DNA of 64,000 nucleotides. Source: Alphaproteobacteria bacterium. Lineage in GTDB: Bacteria > Pseudomonadota > Alphaproteobacteria > Caulobacterales > Hyphomonadaceae. The notes under the pieces were generated by a model. It saw nothing but the letters and a program-made list of their open reading frames with translations, made no database searches and was not told the DNA's origin. Position 1 is the stretch's first letter; each line of letters starts with the position of its first letter. Below are positions 43,572-52,892 of this stretch, piece by piece. The translations under genes and the position numbers were made by a program. The DNA is taken from assembly GCA_018969425.1 (NCBI GenBank), contig JAGWYJ010000010.1, positions 1-64,000 of the forward strand, in the 5' to 3' direction.

Positions 43572-45529
43572 TCGCCGAAATCGGGCATCTTCTGGCGTTT
43601 CTGGCCCTCGCCTCCGCACTCGCCCAGAGTCTTATCGGCCTGACCTCGGGCGGCGAGCCTGTGAGGCGTCTGGCGCTAGTCACCAGCCTGACATCGATTG
43701 GCGCCTTCGGGGCGCTCATCGTCTCGTTCGTGACGCTCGATTTCTCCCTCGCCCTGGTTGCGGGCAACTCTCACTCTCTCAAGCCCATGCTCTACCGGGT
43801 CGCGGGCGCCTGGGGAAATCACGAGGGGTCGATGCTCCTCTGGTGCGTGATCATGGCGGGCTATGGCGCAGCTGCGGCGCTGACGATGCGGACGGATGCG
43901 CTCCGCGATCGGGCGCTGGGCGTCCAGGGCCTTCTGACGGCCGCCTCGCTGGCCTATCTGGTGTTCGCCTCCAGCCCGTTTACGCGCCTTGACCCCGCGC
44001 CGCTGGACGGCGGCGGGCTCAACCCCCTGCTTCAGGACCCAGCTCTCGCCCTTCATCCGCCCTTCCTCTATCTGGGCTATGTCGGCTTCTCCTTCGTGTT
44101 TTCGATTGCGGCCGCCGGTCTCATTCTCGGACGTATCGACCGGGACTGGGCGCGTCGGACCCGGCCCTGGGCTCTGGCGGCCTGGAGTTTTCTCTCGGTC
44201 GGCATCTCCCTCGGCGCCATCTGGGCGTATTACGAGCTGGGCTGGGGCGGCTGGTGGTTCTGGGATCCGGTTGAAAATGCGTCCTTCATGCCCTGGCTCG
44301 TTGGGGCGGCGCTGGTCCACTCCCTGATCGTCACCCAGAAGCGGGGCGGCATGAGCGCATGGACCGCGTTTCTCGCGGTTCTGGCTTTCTGCCTGTCCAT
44401 ACTCGGCGCCTTCCTTGTGCGCTCGGGCGTTCTGACCTCCGTTCACGCCTTTGCGGTAGATCCGGAGAGAGGGCTTCTTCTTCTTGCCGGTCTCGCGGCG
44501 GCCGGAGGCGGAGCGTTCAGCCTTTACGCCTGGCGGGCGCCCAGGCTTCTGGCGGGTCCCGAGTTCGATCCGGTCAGCCGGGAAGGGGCGCTGGTTCTCA
44601 ACAATCTGTTCCTGTCTGTGGCCGCCGCCCTGGTTCTGTTCGGCACGGTGCTGCCCCTGTTCGGGCAGGCGGTCGGCGCATCGATGTCAATCGGCGAGCC
44701 CTATTTCCAACTGACGCTGGCGCCCATGATGGGCATTCTGTTCCTCTTTCTGCCCTTCGCTCAGGGAGCGACCTGGCGGCGGGCTGAGATCGCCCCGATG
44801 CTGCCGCGGCTCGCGGCGGCCGCAGGTCTGTCGCTCCTGGCCGCCGGGATCGCCTTCGGCGTTTATCGCGAGTCGCCCTGGATTCTGCCGGGAGTGGCGA
44901 TCGGGGCCTGGATCATCGCCGGCGCGCTGACGGATCTCTCCCGCCGGGTCTCGCCGGGGGGCTGGATGCGCGCCCTGGGTCTGTCCGCCTCCGTCTGGGG
45001 CATGACGATCGCCCATGTGGGGCTGGGTCTCTTCGTGGTGGGCGCAGCGGTCGAGACGGCCGCGCGTCGTGACCAGACCTTCGTATTGTCTCCGGGAGAG
45101 AGCGCAGAGATGCGCGGCCGGACCTTCCGTTTCGACGGGGTGAGGGAGATTGAGGGAGCGAACTATTACGCGACCGAGGCGCGGATCGTCGTCACCCGTG
45201 ACGGCGTTGAGGAGGTCATGACGCCTCAGAAGCGCTTCTACCCCGTCGCCGGAACCCCGACCACGGAAGTGGCTATTCGCAAGACGCTGGGCGGAGACGT
45301 CTATGTCGCCCTGGGCGACCAGGTTCGCGAGACGCCCGGCGCCTGGCGCGTCCGCATTTCTCATCACCCTCTGATCGACTGGGTGTTCGGAGGGGCGATC
45401 CTGATCGCGCTGGGCGGTTTCCTGTCCCTCGCCAGCCGGCGACGGCGCGATGTTCCGGTGTCTGCGCCCGAGGGCGCTCCGGCCTCATCGGTTCCGGATG
45501 TTCAGTCGGGAGCGGAGGCGCCGGCGTGA
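43568..45529 (+). CDS. ccmF: Heme lyase subunit CcmF (CycK)
   Basis: A 653-residue polytopic protein that ligates heme to apocytochrome c. The tryptophan-rich heme-handling WWD segment is at about 224-243 (WGGWWFWDPVENASFMPWL), with conserved His residues in GNSHSLKPMLYRVAGAWGNHEGS and other helices, and a large periplasmic domain before the last membrane segment (VETAARRDQTFVLSPGESAEMRG...). GTG start overlapping ccmE; GTG of ccmH overlaps its stop. Confidence 0.96.
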   Translation: MIAEIGHLLAFLALASALAQSLIGLTSGGEPVRRLALVTSLTSIGAFGALIVSFVTLDFSLALVAGNSHSLKPMLYRVAGAWGNHEGSMLLWCVIMAGYGAAAALTMRTDALRDRALGVQGLLTAASLAYLVFASSPFTRLDPAPLDGGGLNPLLQDPALALHPPFLYLGYVGFSFVFSIAAAGLILGRIDRDWARRTRPWALAAWSFLSVGISLGAIWAYYELGWGGWWFWDPVENASFMPWLVGAALVHSLIVTQKRGGMSAWTAFLAVLAFCLSILGAFLVRSGVLTSVHAFAVDPERGLLLLAGLAAAGGGAFSLYAWRAPRLLAGPEFDPVSREGALVLNNLFLSVAAALVLFGTVLPLFGQAVGASMSIGEPYFQLTLAPMMGILFLFLPFAQGATWRRAEIAPMLPRLAAAAGLSLLAAGIAFGVYRESPWILPGVAIGAWIIAGALTDLSRRVSPGGWMRALGLSASVWGMTIAHVGLGLFVVGAAVETAARRDQTFVLSPGESAEMRGRTFRFDGVREIEGANYYATEARIVVTRDGVEEVMTPQKRFYPVAGTPTTEVAIRKTLGGDVYVALGDQVRETPGAWRVRISHHPLIDWVFGGAILIALGGFLSLASRRRRDVPVSAPEGAPASSVPDVQSGAEAPA

Positions 45530-45936
45530 TCCTCGCTCTCGCCCTGATGATCGCAGCGGGTCCCGATGCGCCTCTCGACGATCCTCTCCGGGAGGCGAGG
45601 GCCCAGGCCCTGATGCGGGAGATCCGCTGCGTGGTCTGTGAGAACGAGCCCGTATCGCAGTCGACCGCCGACATCGCCGTCGACATGCGTCGGACCATCC
45701 GCTCTCAGATCGCCGAGGGCGCCAGCGATTCGGAGGTTCGGCGCTTCTTTTCGGACCGTTACGGCACGTTTGTGCTCTTTCGTCCCCCGCTCGACGGCTT
45801 CGGACTGTTTATCTGGCTGTTTCCCTTTACTCTTCTGGTCGCCGCGGGAGGGATGCTCGCGGCTCGGATCGCCCGGTCCCGCACGCGCGACCTGCCGCCT
45901 CTGGCCGATGAGGGCGAGGCGGGACGGGACGCGTGA
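45526..45936 (+). CDS. ccmH: Cytochrome c maturation protein CcmH (CycL)
   Basis: A 136-residue periplasmic thioredox protein with the redox motif Cys35-Val-Val-Cys38 (EIRCVVCENEPVSQSTADIAVDMRR), and one C-terminal membrane anchor (FGLFIWLFPFTLLVAAGGMLAARIA). The motif is the LRCxxC type expected of CcmH. No DsbE/CcmG gene lies between ccmF and ccmH, so CcmG and the ccmABCD export genes must be elsewhere, as in the rhizobial cycHJKL layout. Confidence 0.93.
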   Translation: MILALALMIAAGPDAPLDDPLREARAQALMREIRCVVCENEPVSQSTADIAVDMRRTIRSQIAEGASDSEVRRFFSDRYGTFVLFRPPLDGFGLFIWLFPFTLLVAAGGMLAARIARSRTRDLPPLADEGEAGRDA

Positions 45937-46089
45937 TCCGGGATGGAGCGAGGCGCCTGGGTTCGGCGAGGTAGGGAGGGGCGGCGTCCGGAGGTGCTGG
46001 TCACGCCCCAACTTTGCCGTATTGTAGGCTCTGGTTCCGGCTGATGAGGGGAGCGGTCAGGGATCGGCGCCTCTCTTCGGGCGAGACGG

Positions 46090-46117
46090 TTGTGCGAACC
46101 TCGATCGCGTCTAGTAT
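46090..46117 (+). promoter_or_regulatory. Candidate sigma70-type promoter of degP
   Basis: TTGTGC (46090-46095), a 16-base spacer and TAGTAT (46112-46117) resemble -35 and -10 boxes, placing a start site about 35 bases before the degP ATG. It lies in the 222-base gap after ccmH, consistent with separate transcription of degP. Confidence 0.4.
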
Positions 46118-46158
46118 GGGTTAAGTCCGCTTGTCGCGGGTGCAGTGAGAGAAGTCGA

Positions 46159-47691
46159 ATGAAGATGGTCAAATCTGTCCGCCTGTCCGGAATGCTTCTC
46201 ACCGCGGGTCTCGCCGCAGCGTTGACGGCGGCCGCTCCTGTCGCCTCCGCCCAGGCGCCCAAGCCGATCAGCGTGGCGCCCCCTGCCGGCGCGCCCATGA
46301 GCTTCGCCGAGCTCATCGACCGGGTGAGCCCGGCGGTTGTCAGTGTCGTCGTGACCACAGAGGTCAAGACCTCGAAGCTGGAGAAGCAGTTCAATCCGTT
46401 CCGCGGCCTTCCTGGGTTTGACGAGTACGAGGATCAGTTCGGCAAGGACAAGGGCGGAGACAACGAAGGCGGCGAGCCGGAGCAGGACTCCGAAGGCCGC
46501 TCGCTCGGATCGGGTTTCTTCATTTCTTCGACCGGCCACATCGTCACCAACAATCACGTCGTTGAAAACGCTCGTGAGGTGATCGTCATTCTCAAGGACG
46601 GCGAGGAGCTTGAGACCGAGATCGTGGGCAAGGACGAGCAGACCGATCTTGCCGTCCTCAAGGTCAAGAAGTCCGGAGTTTATCCCTACGTTCAGTTCGC
46701 CACGCGTTCGAAGCCTCGCGTCGGCGACTGGGTGGTGGCGCTCGGAAATCCTTTTGGTCTTGGCGGCACGGCGACCGCCGGCATCGTCTCGGCTGACGGG
46801 CGGGAACTGACCGGCGGCAATTATAATGATTTCATCCAGGTCGACGCGCCGATCAATCGCGGCAACTCCGGCGGCCCCACCTTCAATCTTCAGGGGCAGG
46901 TGATCGGGGTCAATACGGCGATCTTCTCCGACACGGGCGGAGGAAGCGTGGGCATCGGGTTTGCGATCGAAGCGGGCGCCGCGCAGAAAATCACCGACAC
47001 TCTGATCAAGAACGGCAAGGTGGTTCGCGGCTGGCTCGGCGTGGAGATTCAGAGCCTCGACCGCCGTCTTGCCGAAGCGCTGGATCTGAAGTCGGACAAG
47101 GGCGCCATCGTCCGCAAGCTGACGGCCAACGGCCCGGCTGAGCAGAGCGGCATTCGCCGCGACGACATCATCATCGCCGTCAACGACGATTCGGTGAAGG
47201 ACAGCCGCGACCTGACGCAGCGCGTGGGCAGCCTGCTCGCCGGATCGCGCAACGCCTTCAGGATCATTCGCGACGGCAAGGAACAGACGATCATGGTGAC
47301 CGTGAAGGAGCGGGATCCCAAGCTCGGTCAGGTTCCGACGGTTCCCCAGCCGCGCGTCGAGATCGAGCCCCCGAAATCCGCCCCAGGCGATGTGAAGGTC
47401 CTCGGCGCGACGGTGCGTCCCCTGTCGGCGGCTGAGGCTCAGCGCTTCCAGCTCGCAGCGCCGGGAACGGGTCTGATCGTGGTCACCGTCGAACGACGCG
47501 GTCCTCTCGGCCGGGCGCAGATCCTTCCGGGAGACGCTCTGCTGGCCGCTAACAACAAGCCTCTCAAGACGCCGAAGGACCTCGAGGATCTGCTCGCAGA
47601 GGCGCTGAAGGAGGGCAAGGAGAACATTGCTCTGTCCATCGGACGCGGCGAGACGACGACCCTTCTGCCCATCGAGATCAAGCCGGAATAG
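46159..47691 (+). CDS. degP: Periplasmic serine protease DegP/Do
   Basis: A 510-residue HtrA-family protease/chaperone for envelope quality control. Signal peptide ends near AASAQA (MLLTAGLAAALTAAAPVASAQA). Catalytic triad: His in TNNHVVEN, Asp in QTDLAVLK, Ser in RGNSGGPTFN. Two PDZ domains follow (GWLGVEIQSLDRRLAEALDL...; VKVLGATVRPLSAAEAQRF...). A charged loop (EYEDQFGKDKGGDNEGGEPEQDSEG) occupies the LA-loop position. Followed after 12 bases by a two-component pair. Confidence 0.95.
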   Translation: MKMVKSVRLSGMLLTAGLAAALTAAAPVASAQAPKPISVAPPAGAPMSFAELIDRVSPAVVSVVVTTEVKTSKLEKQFNPFRGLPGFDEYEDQFGKDKGGDNEGGEPEQDSEGRSLGSGFFISSTGHIVTNNHVVENAREVIVILKDGEELETEIVGKDEQTDLAVLKVKKSGVYPYVQFATRSKPRVGDWVVALGNPFGLGGTATAGIVSADGRELTGGNYNDFIQVDAPINRGNSGGPTFNLQGQVIGVNTAIFSDTGGGSVGIGFAIEAGAAQKITDTLIKNGKVVRGWLGVEIQSLDRRLAEALDLKSDKGAIVRKLTANGPAEQSGIRRDDIIIAVNDDSVKDSRDLTQRVGSLLAGSRNAFRIIRDGKEQTIMVTVKERDPKLGQVPTVPQPRVEIEPPKSAPGDVKVLGATVRPLSAAEAQRFQLAAPGTGLIVVTVERRGPLGRAQILPGDALLAANNKPLKTPKDLEDLLAEALKEGKENIALSIGRGETTTLLPIEIKPE

Positions 47692-47703
47692 GTCCATCCG
47701 TCC

Positions 47704-48375
47704 ATGAAGGTTCTGGTCATCGAGGATGATGCGGACGCCGCAGCGTTCGTGAAGCGCGTTCTCGTCGAGGCCGGCCATGCGGTTGATGTCCGGGGCGATG
47801 GAGAGGCGGGGCTTCATCAGGCGAGGGACGGCGATTACGACGCTCTGGTGGTCGACCGCATGCTCCCGGGAATGGACGGCCTGCGGCTGCTCAGGAGCTA
47901 TCGCGACGGCGGCGGGCGGGCGCCCGCCCTGTTCCTCTCCGCACTGGGCGAGGTGGATCATCGCGTCGAGGGTCTGCAGGCCGGAGGCGACGACTATCTG
48001 ATCAAGCCGTATGCGCCGACCGAGCTGGTCGCGCGCGTCGAGGCCCTGGGCCGGCGGGGCCAGGGCGAGGCGCCTGCGACGCGTCTGAGCGTGGGCGGTC
48101 TCGAGATGGACCTTCTCTCGCGCACCGTGCTGCGCGACGGGGTGAAGATTGATCTTCAGCCGCGAGAGTTTCGCCTGCTGGAGTTCCTGATGCGTCATGC
48201 CGGGCAGGTCGTGACCCGGACCATGCTTCTTGAGAAGGTCTGGGACTACCATTTCGATCCCCAGACGAACGTCATTGACGTTCACATCTCCCGACTTCGG
48301 GGAAAGATCGACAAGGACTTCAACCGTCCGCTTCTGCACACCGTGCGGGGGGCGGGATACCGTCTTGAGGCATGA
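47704..48375 (+). CDS. OmpR-family response regulator (degP-linked)
   Basis: A 223-residue regulator: EDD at 7-9, Asp51 (ALVVDRMLPGMDG), Lys in YLIKPYAP, and a winged-helix output domain (LQPREFRLLEFLMRHAGQVVTRTMLLEKVWDYHFDPQTNVIDVHISRLRGKID). The VWDYHFDPQTNVIDVHISRLR stretch matches the CusR/CopR/QseB-like branch. Overlaps its kinase by four bases (ATGA). Placement after degP suggests control of envelope stress genes, which is inference. Confidence 0.9.
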   Translation: MKVLVIEDDADAAAFVKRVLVEAGHAVDVRGDGEAGLHQARDGDYDALVVDRMLPGMDGLRLLRSYRDGGGRAPALFLSALGEVDHRVEGLQAGGDDYLIKPYAPTELVARVEALGRRGQGEAPATRLSVGGLEMDLLSRTVLRDGVKIDLQPREFRLLEFLMRHAGQVVTRTMLLEKVWDYHFDPQTNVIDVHISRLRGKIDKDFNRPLLHTVRGAGYRLEA

Positions 48376-49769
48376 AGATCAGAAGGTTGCCGGCGCTGGT
48401 GCGCACGACGACCTTTCGTCTGGCGTTGCTCTATTCCTCGATCTTCATCCTCTTTGCGGGCGTTCTGCTCACCTATCTCTACTCAGAGACCGCAGGCTAT
48501 CTCGCCCGACAGGCGGACAGCGAGCTCAACGCGGAGTTTCAGGAGCTCTCAGCCGCTTATCGCGGCGGCGGTCTTGACCGTCTGAACCAGGCTGTGACCG
48601 AACGCTCCTCGGCGAGGGGAAAGTTCTTTTATCTTCTCCAGAATGCGGACGGAGAGAAGATCTCCGGGGACTTTGACGTTCTTCCGGCGGCCCCGCCTTC
48701 GGCCGCCCAGGTGGTCGATGTCGGGTTTGAGTATGTCGCCCGTACGCCTGAAGGAGAGGCGAGCCGTCGTTCCGCCGAGGGTCGGATCTCGCGCCTGTCC
48801 GGAGGCGGGGTCCTTCTGGTCGCCTACGACGTCGGCGAGCTGGGCGAGGTGAACCGGCGCGTGACGACGGTCGTCTGGCGGTCGGCGGCGGTGGGTTTTG
48901 TGCTGTCTCTGATCGGCGGGGTGGTGATCTCCCGATCCGCAGCGCGCCGGGCCGAGCTTCTTGCGCGGACGACCGAAGACGTGATGACCGGGGATCTTAC
49001 GCGTCGGGCGCCGGTTCTGGGGTCCGGAGACGAGTTCGATCGTCTCTCCGAGCAGATCAACGCCATGCTCGCCAAGCTTGAGCGTCTGGTGATCTCCTCG
49101 CGCTCGGCTGGAGATTCGATCGCCCACGATCTGCGCTCCCCGCTCACCCGGCTTCGCAACCGTCTTGAGGGCGGTCTCAAGGAGACCTCGCCTGAGGCGC
49201 AGCGAGCGGCGCTTGAGCGCTCGATCGGCGATGTCGACGGCGTCCTCGACACATTCAACGCCATTCTGCGTCTGTCGCGCGTACAGGCCGGCGCTTCCGG
49301 ATCGTTCCGGCGACTGGCTGCCGCCTCGATCACCGACGAGCTGGCCGAGCTCTATGAACCGGTGTGCGAGGAGGCGGGGCTGACCTTCGATTATGTGTCG
49401 TCCGCTCAGCTTCATATTGCGGCCGACAGGGATCTGATCGCGCAGGCGCTGGCCAATCTTCTCGACAACGCCGTCAAGTATACGCCGGTTCCCGGCATGA
49501 TCCGCCTTCTGGTTCGTCGCACGTCTCTGGGCGAGGTTGAGCTGGCGGTCGTGAACTCCGGCCCGGGCGTCCCCCCTGAGGATCGCGAGCGGGTCGTTGA
49601 GCGCTTTGTGCGGCTCGAGCAGTCGCGGACCCTGCCGGGAAGCGGCCTGGGGCTGTCGCTCGCCGCCGCGGTCGCCGAGGCGCATCGCGGACGTCTCTCT
49701 CTTTCTGACGGAGACGGGGGACCGGATGCTCCGGGTCTGACGGCGTCGTTGATTCTGCCAGCGGCATGA
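48372..49769 (+). CDS. Sensor histidine kinase (degP-linked)
   Basis: A 465-residue kinase with two membrane helices (about 16-38 and 170-192), a periplasmic sensor, HAMP (RRAELLARTTEDVMTGDLTRRAPVLGSGDEFDRLSEQINAML), His252 in DSIAHDLRSPLTRLRNRLEGGL, N-box NLLDNAVKYTP and GSGLGLSLA. The G1 box reads VVNSGPGVP, with Asn instead of the usual Asp; this is seen in CusS-like kinases. Partner is the overlapping regulator. Confidence 0.88.
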   Translation: MKIRRLPALVRTTTFRLALLYSSIFILFAGVLLTYLYSETAGYLARQADSELNAEFQELSAAYRGGGLDRLNQAVTERSSARGKFFYLLQNADGEKISGDFDVLPAAPPSAAQVVDVGFEYVARTPEGEASRRSAEGRISRLSGGGVLLVAYDVGELGEVNRRVTTVVWRSAAVGFVLSLIGGVVISRSAARRAELLARTTEDVMTGDLTRRAPVLGSGDEFDRLSEQINAMLAKLERLVISSRSAGDSIAHDLRSPLTRLRNRLEGGLKETSPEAQRAALERSIGDVDGVLDTFNAILRLSRVQAGASGSFRRLAAASITDELAELYEPVCEEAGLTFDYVSSAQLHIAADRDLIAQALANLLDNAVKYTPVPGMIRLLVRRTSLGEVELAVVNSGPGVPPEDRERVVERFVRLEQSRTLPGSGLGLSLAAAVAEAHRGRLSLSDGDGGPDAPGLTASLILPAA

Positions 49770-49856
49770 GCTCTGCTGGAGGAGCTCTGTCGGTCCTGAG
49801 CGGAGGGGCTCGATCCCTCTGATGGACGACGTCGTCGATTGGGCTAGGTTTGCGCC

Positions 49857-52709
49857 ATGGTGAGACGAATCGCACGACTGGGCCTTGGCCCTCTGCCGGC
49901 GGCGGCGGGAGATCCGGTTCGCGCCCTTGAGTTTGCGAGCCCTGAATCACCCTATCTGGCCCGTCTCTTCCGCCAGCAGGAAGCGGTCCTCTCCGCGCTT
50001 CGTGAGAGCGGTCCGGATTCAGCTCTGGGCGCCATTCAGGCCTCCATGCGCATGGGGCCCCTTGAGGAGGTCGGCATTGAGGCGGCGATGAGCCGGATGA
50101 GACGTCTCAAGGAAGGCGCGCACCTTGTGGTCGCCGGCGCCGACCTGTCAGGCGTCTGGACGCTCGATCAGGTGGTGGCGAGCCTCACTTATCTTGCGGA
50201 CGCGGCTGTCCAGACCGCTCTTAAAATCGCCGTGCGCAGCGCCTGGGCCTCAGGTCGTTTCGGAGAGGTTCGCGACAGCGACGATCTGCCGGGTCTGTTC
50301 ATTCTGGCCATGGGCAAGATGGGCGCCCGGGAGCTCAACTATTCGAGCGATATCGATCTGATCGTCCTGTTTGATCTGGATGTGGTTCCGATCCCCAAGG
50401 CGCGGGTGAAGGAGGCGATGGTCCGTCTGACCAGGGATCTCGTTCGCCTTCTCGAGGAACGCACCGTGGACGGGTATGTCTTCAGGACCGACCTGCGTCT
50501 GCGTCCGGATCCGGCGTCGACGGCGCCGGCGATTTCGACCCAGTTCGCCCTGTCTTACTACGAGAGCGTCGGGCAGAACTGGGAGCGCATGGCTCACATC
50601 AAGGCCCGCGTCTGTGCGGGCGATCGCAAGGCGGGCGCCGCCTATCTCGATGCGCTCGCGCCCTTCATCTGGCGGCGCTATCTCGACTATGCGGCGATCG
50701 CCGACATTCATTCGATCAAGCGCCAGATCCATGCGCATGGTCGCCACGCCGCTCTCACATCGGCGGATTTCGACGTCAAACTCGGCCGCGGCGGGATTCG
50801 GGAGATCGAGTTCTTCACTCAGGTTCAGCAGCTGATCATGGGCGGTCGCAAACCCGCCATACGGGCCTCCGGCACCAAGGCCGCGCTTGCGGCTCTCACC
50901 GAAGCGGGAATGACCCCGCGCGAGATGCGCGACGAGCTGCTCACCGCCTATGATTTTCTGCGTGCGGTCGAGCATCGCATTCAGATGGTCAATGACGAGC
51001 AGACCCATCACCTGCCTGACATTCCCGAGAAGCGATCGCAGATCGCCCGACTGTCCGGATATGTCCGGGAGGAGGACTTCGAGGTCGACATCACGCGGGT
51101 GCGTAACCGGGTTCACGGCGCCTATTCCGATCTGTTCGCCCAGGAAGAGCAGCTTGCGGGCAAGGGCGGGAACCTCATGTTCACCGGCGTCGACGAGGAC
51201 CCCGGAACGGTCCAGACGCTAAGAGAGATGGGGTTTTCCGATCCTTCGCGGGTCATCCGGACCATTCAGGCCTGGCATCGCGGCGGCACACCCGCCACGC
51301 GGTCTGCGCGGGGTCGACAGTTGCTCACGACGCTCGGCCCCCGCCTCCTGACGACGATGTCGGAAATCGGTCAGCCGGATCTCGCCTTCGAGAGGTTCGC
51401 AGCGTTTTTCGGGGCTTTGCCGGCAGGCGTTCAGACCCTGTCGATGATGCTGGCCGAGCCGGCCATGACGCGCGATCTCATTGCGACGATGGCGTTCGCG
51501 CCGAAGCTGGCGACCGATCTTGCGCGTCGTCCGGCTCTTCTGGATGCGATGCTTGAGCCGCGCTTTTCCGTACCTGTGTCCCGTGAGCCTGACGGGCAGC
51601 GCGAGACCATGCTTCGGGCTCTGATCGCAAGGGGCGAGGACTTCGAAGGACAGCTCAACATCGCCCGTCGCTTTCATCGCGAGGAGTCGTTTCGCATCGG
51701 CTACCAGCTTCTGCGCGGCACGATCCGCGCCAATGAAGCCGGCGCAGCCTATGCCGATCTCGCCGATGCGTGCGTCTCTGCGCTCGCCGATGCGGCGGAG
51801 GCGGAGGTGCTGGCGCGCTTCGAGGGAACCATCGGTCGATGGGCGGTTTGCGCCCTCGGCAAGTTCGGCGGACGCGAACTTTCCGCGTCGTCAGATCTGG
51901 ACCTCATGCTCATCTATGAGCGCGACGAGACGGCGCCGGGCGACAGTCTCGCTCCGCGTTTCGTTCAGCGTCTGATCGCAGCCCTTTCGGCCCCGACTGA
52001 AGAGGGCCTGCTTTACGAGGTCGACACTCAGCTTCGGCCGTCGGGTCGCGCGGGACCGGTTGCAGTCCAGTTCTCGTCCTTTGAACGGTACTATGAGGGC
52101 GAGGCGTGGACGTGGGAGTTCATGGCGCTGACGCGTCTGCGGCCGGTGGCGGGCGATCCGGGACTGCGCCACCGCATCACGGACGCGGTTCGCCGGGCCC
52201 TGAAGCGAAAGAGCGCGGATCCGGCGATTGTCGATGACGTCGCCGACATGCGCCGACGCATGGCGCGCGAGCGGCCGGCGCGTTCGCACTGGGACCTCAA
52301 GCTCGCGCCGGGCGGGCTGGTCGACGTCGAGTTCGTGATTCAGTGTGAAATCCTGAGAGCTGCGGGCGAGGCGCCTGAGGTCAGCGACCCGGCCTCTCTG
52401 TGGGCCATTCACGCCCTGCGCGCCGCAGGACGCCTCAGCGCCGAGGAGGCGGGCATTCTCGAGCGGGGTCTGGTTCTGCAGCTGGATCTCCAGCAGGCTC
52501 TTCGGATTGCAGCCGGAGACGGCTTTGACCCGGCGACCGCATCGCCGGCTCTGAAGGCCTGGCTGGCCGCCCATCTCGGGGAGGCGAGCTTTGAGGCGCT
52601 CGAGGAGGATTTGCTGGCGCGTCAGAAGGCCGTGTCCGACCTTCGGTCCAGGAGGGTCGGCCCTCTCGGAGGCGAGGCGGCCGCCTCGGAGGTGTCTCAG
52701 ACATCCTAG
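49857..52709 (+). CDS. glnE: Bifunctional glutamine synthetase adenylyltransferase/deadenylase
   Basis: Controls glutamine synthetase by adding or removing AMP on a tyrosine, in answer to PII proteins and glutamine. The 950-residue protein has two nucleotidyltransferase domains: GKMGARELNYSSDIDL at 153-168 (adenylyl-removing half) and GKFGGRELSASSDLDLML around 667-684 (adenylylating half), each with the metal-binding D-x-D, and a helical linker between. Full family length. ATG at 49857, about 90 bases after the kinase. Confidence 0.96.
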   Translation: MVRRIARLGLGPLPAAAGDPVRALEFASPESPYLARLFRQQEAVLSALRESGPDSALGAIQASMRMGPLEEVGIEAAMSRMRRLKEGAHLVVAGADLSGVWTLDQVVASLTYLADAAVQTALKIAVRSAWASGRFGEVRDSDDLPGLFILAMGKMGARELNYSSDIDLIVLFDLDVVPIPKARVKEAMVRLTRDLVRLLEERTVDGYVFRTDLRLRPDPASTAPAISTQFALSYYESVGQNWERMAHIKARVCAGDRKAGAAYLDALAPFIWRRYLDYAAIADIHSIKRQIHAHGRHAALTSADFDVKLGRGGIREIEFFTQVQQLIMGGRKPAIRASGTKAALAALTEAGMTPREMRDELLTAYDFLRAVEHRIQMVNDEQTHHLPDIPEKRSQIARLSGYVREEDFEVDITRVRNRVHGAYSDLFAQEEQLAGKGGNLMFTGVDEDPGTVQTLREMGFSDPSRVIRTIQAWHRGGTPATRSARGRQLLTTLGPRLLTTMSEIGQPDLAFERFAAFFGALPAGVQTLSMMLAEPAMTRDLIATMAFAPKLATDLARRPALLDAMLEPRFSVPVSREPDGQRETMLRALIARGEDFEGQLNIARRFHREESFRIGYQLLRGTIRANEAGAAYADLADACVSALADAAEAEVLARFEGTIGRWAVCALGKFGGRELSASSDLDLMLIYERDETAPGDSLAPRFVQRLIAALSAPTEEGLLYEVDTQLRPSGRAGPVAVQFSSFERYYEGEAWTWEFMALTRLRPVAGDPGLRHRITDAVRRALKRKSADPAIVDDVADMRRRMARERPARSHWDLKLAPGGLVDVEFVIQCEILRAAGEAPEVSDPASLWAIHALRAAGRLSAEEAGILERGLVLQLDLQQALRIAAGDGFDPATASPALKAWLAAHLGEASFEALEEDLLARQKAVSDLRSRRVGPLGGEAAASEVSQTS

Positions 52710-52737
52710 GCTCGGAGGTCCGCCCGGCCGGTGAAGG

Positions 52738-52753
52738 GAGGGCAAGCGCCCTC
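52738..52753 (+). terminator. Possible hairpin terminator after glnE
   Basis: GAGGGC-AAGC-GCCCTC, a perfect 6-bp stem with a four-base loop, 28 bases after the glnE stop. No T-run follows, so it is a weak call. Confidence 0.3.
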
Positions 52754-52892
52754 GGATCGCTCCAGGGCGACGGAAACAGCCTTGTTCGCGCGTTGGATGG
52801 TGAGAGTATGAGCGCTGAGCCCGGGCGCCGGCCGACGGGCGCGGCGCTTCGGGTCTGCGGGCTGAGGGTGCGGCAGGGGAGCTGAAGAGGTC

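Noticed and set aside
45526-45936. Missing ccmG between ccmF and ccmH as a gene loss
   Set aside because: In rhizobia-type layouts CcmG is encoded elsewhere with ccmABCD, so absence here is not evidence of loss.
46111-48339. 742-codon open frame on the minus strand opposite degP and a response regulator
   Set aside because: It is a mirror frame of genes with strong family signatures; long antisense frames are expected at high GC, and its protein has no coherent domains.
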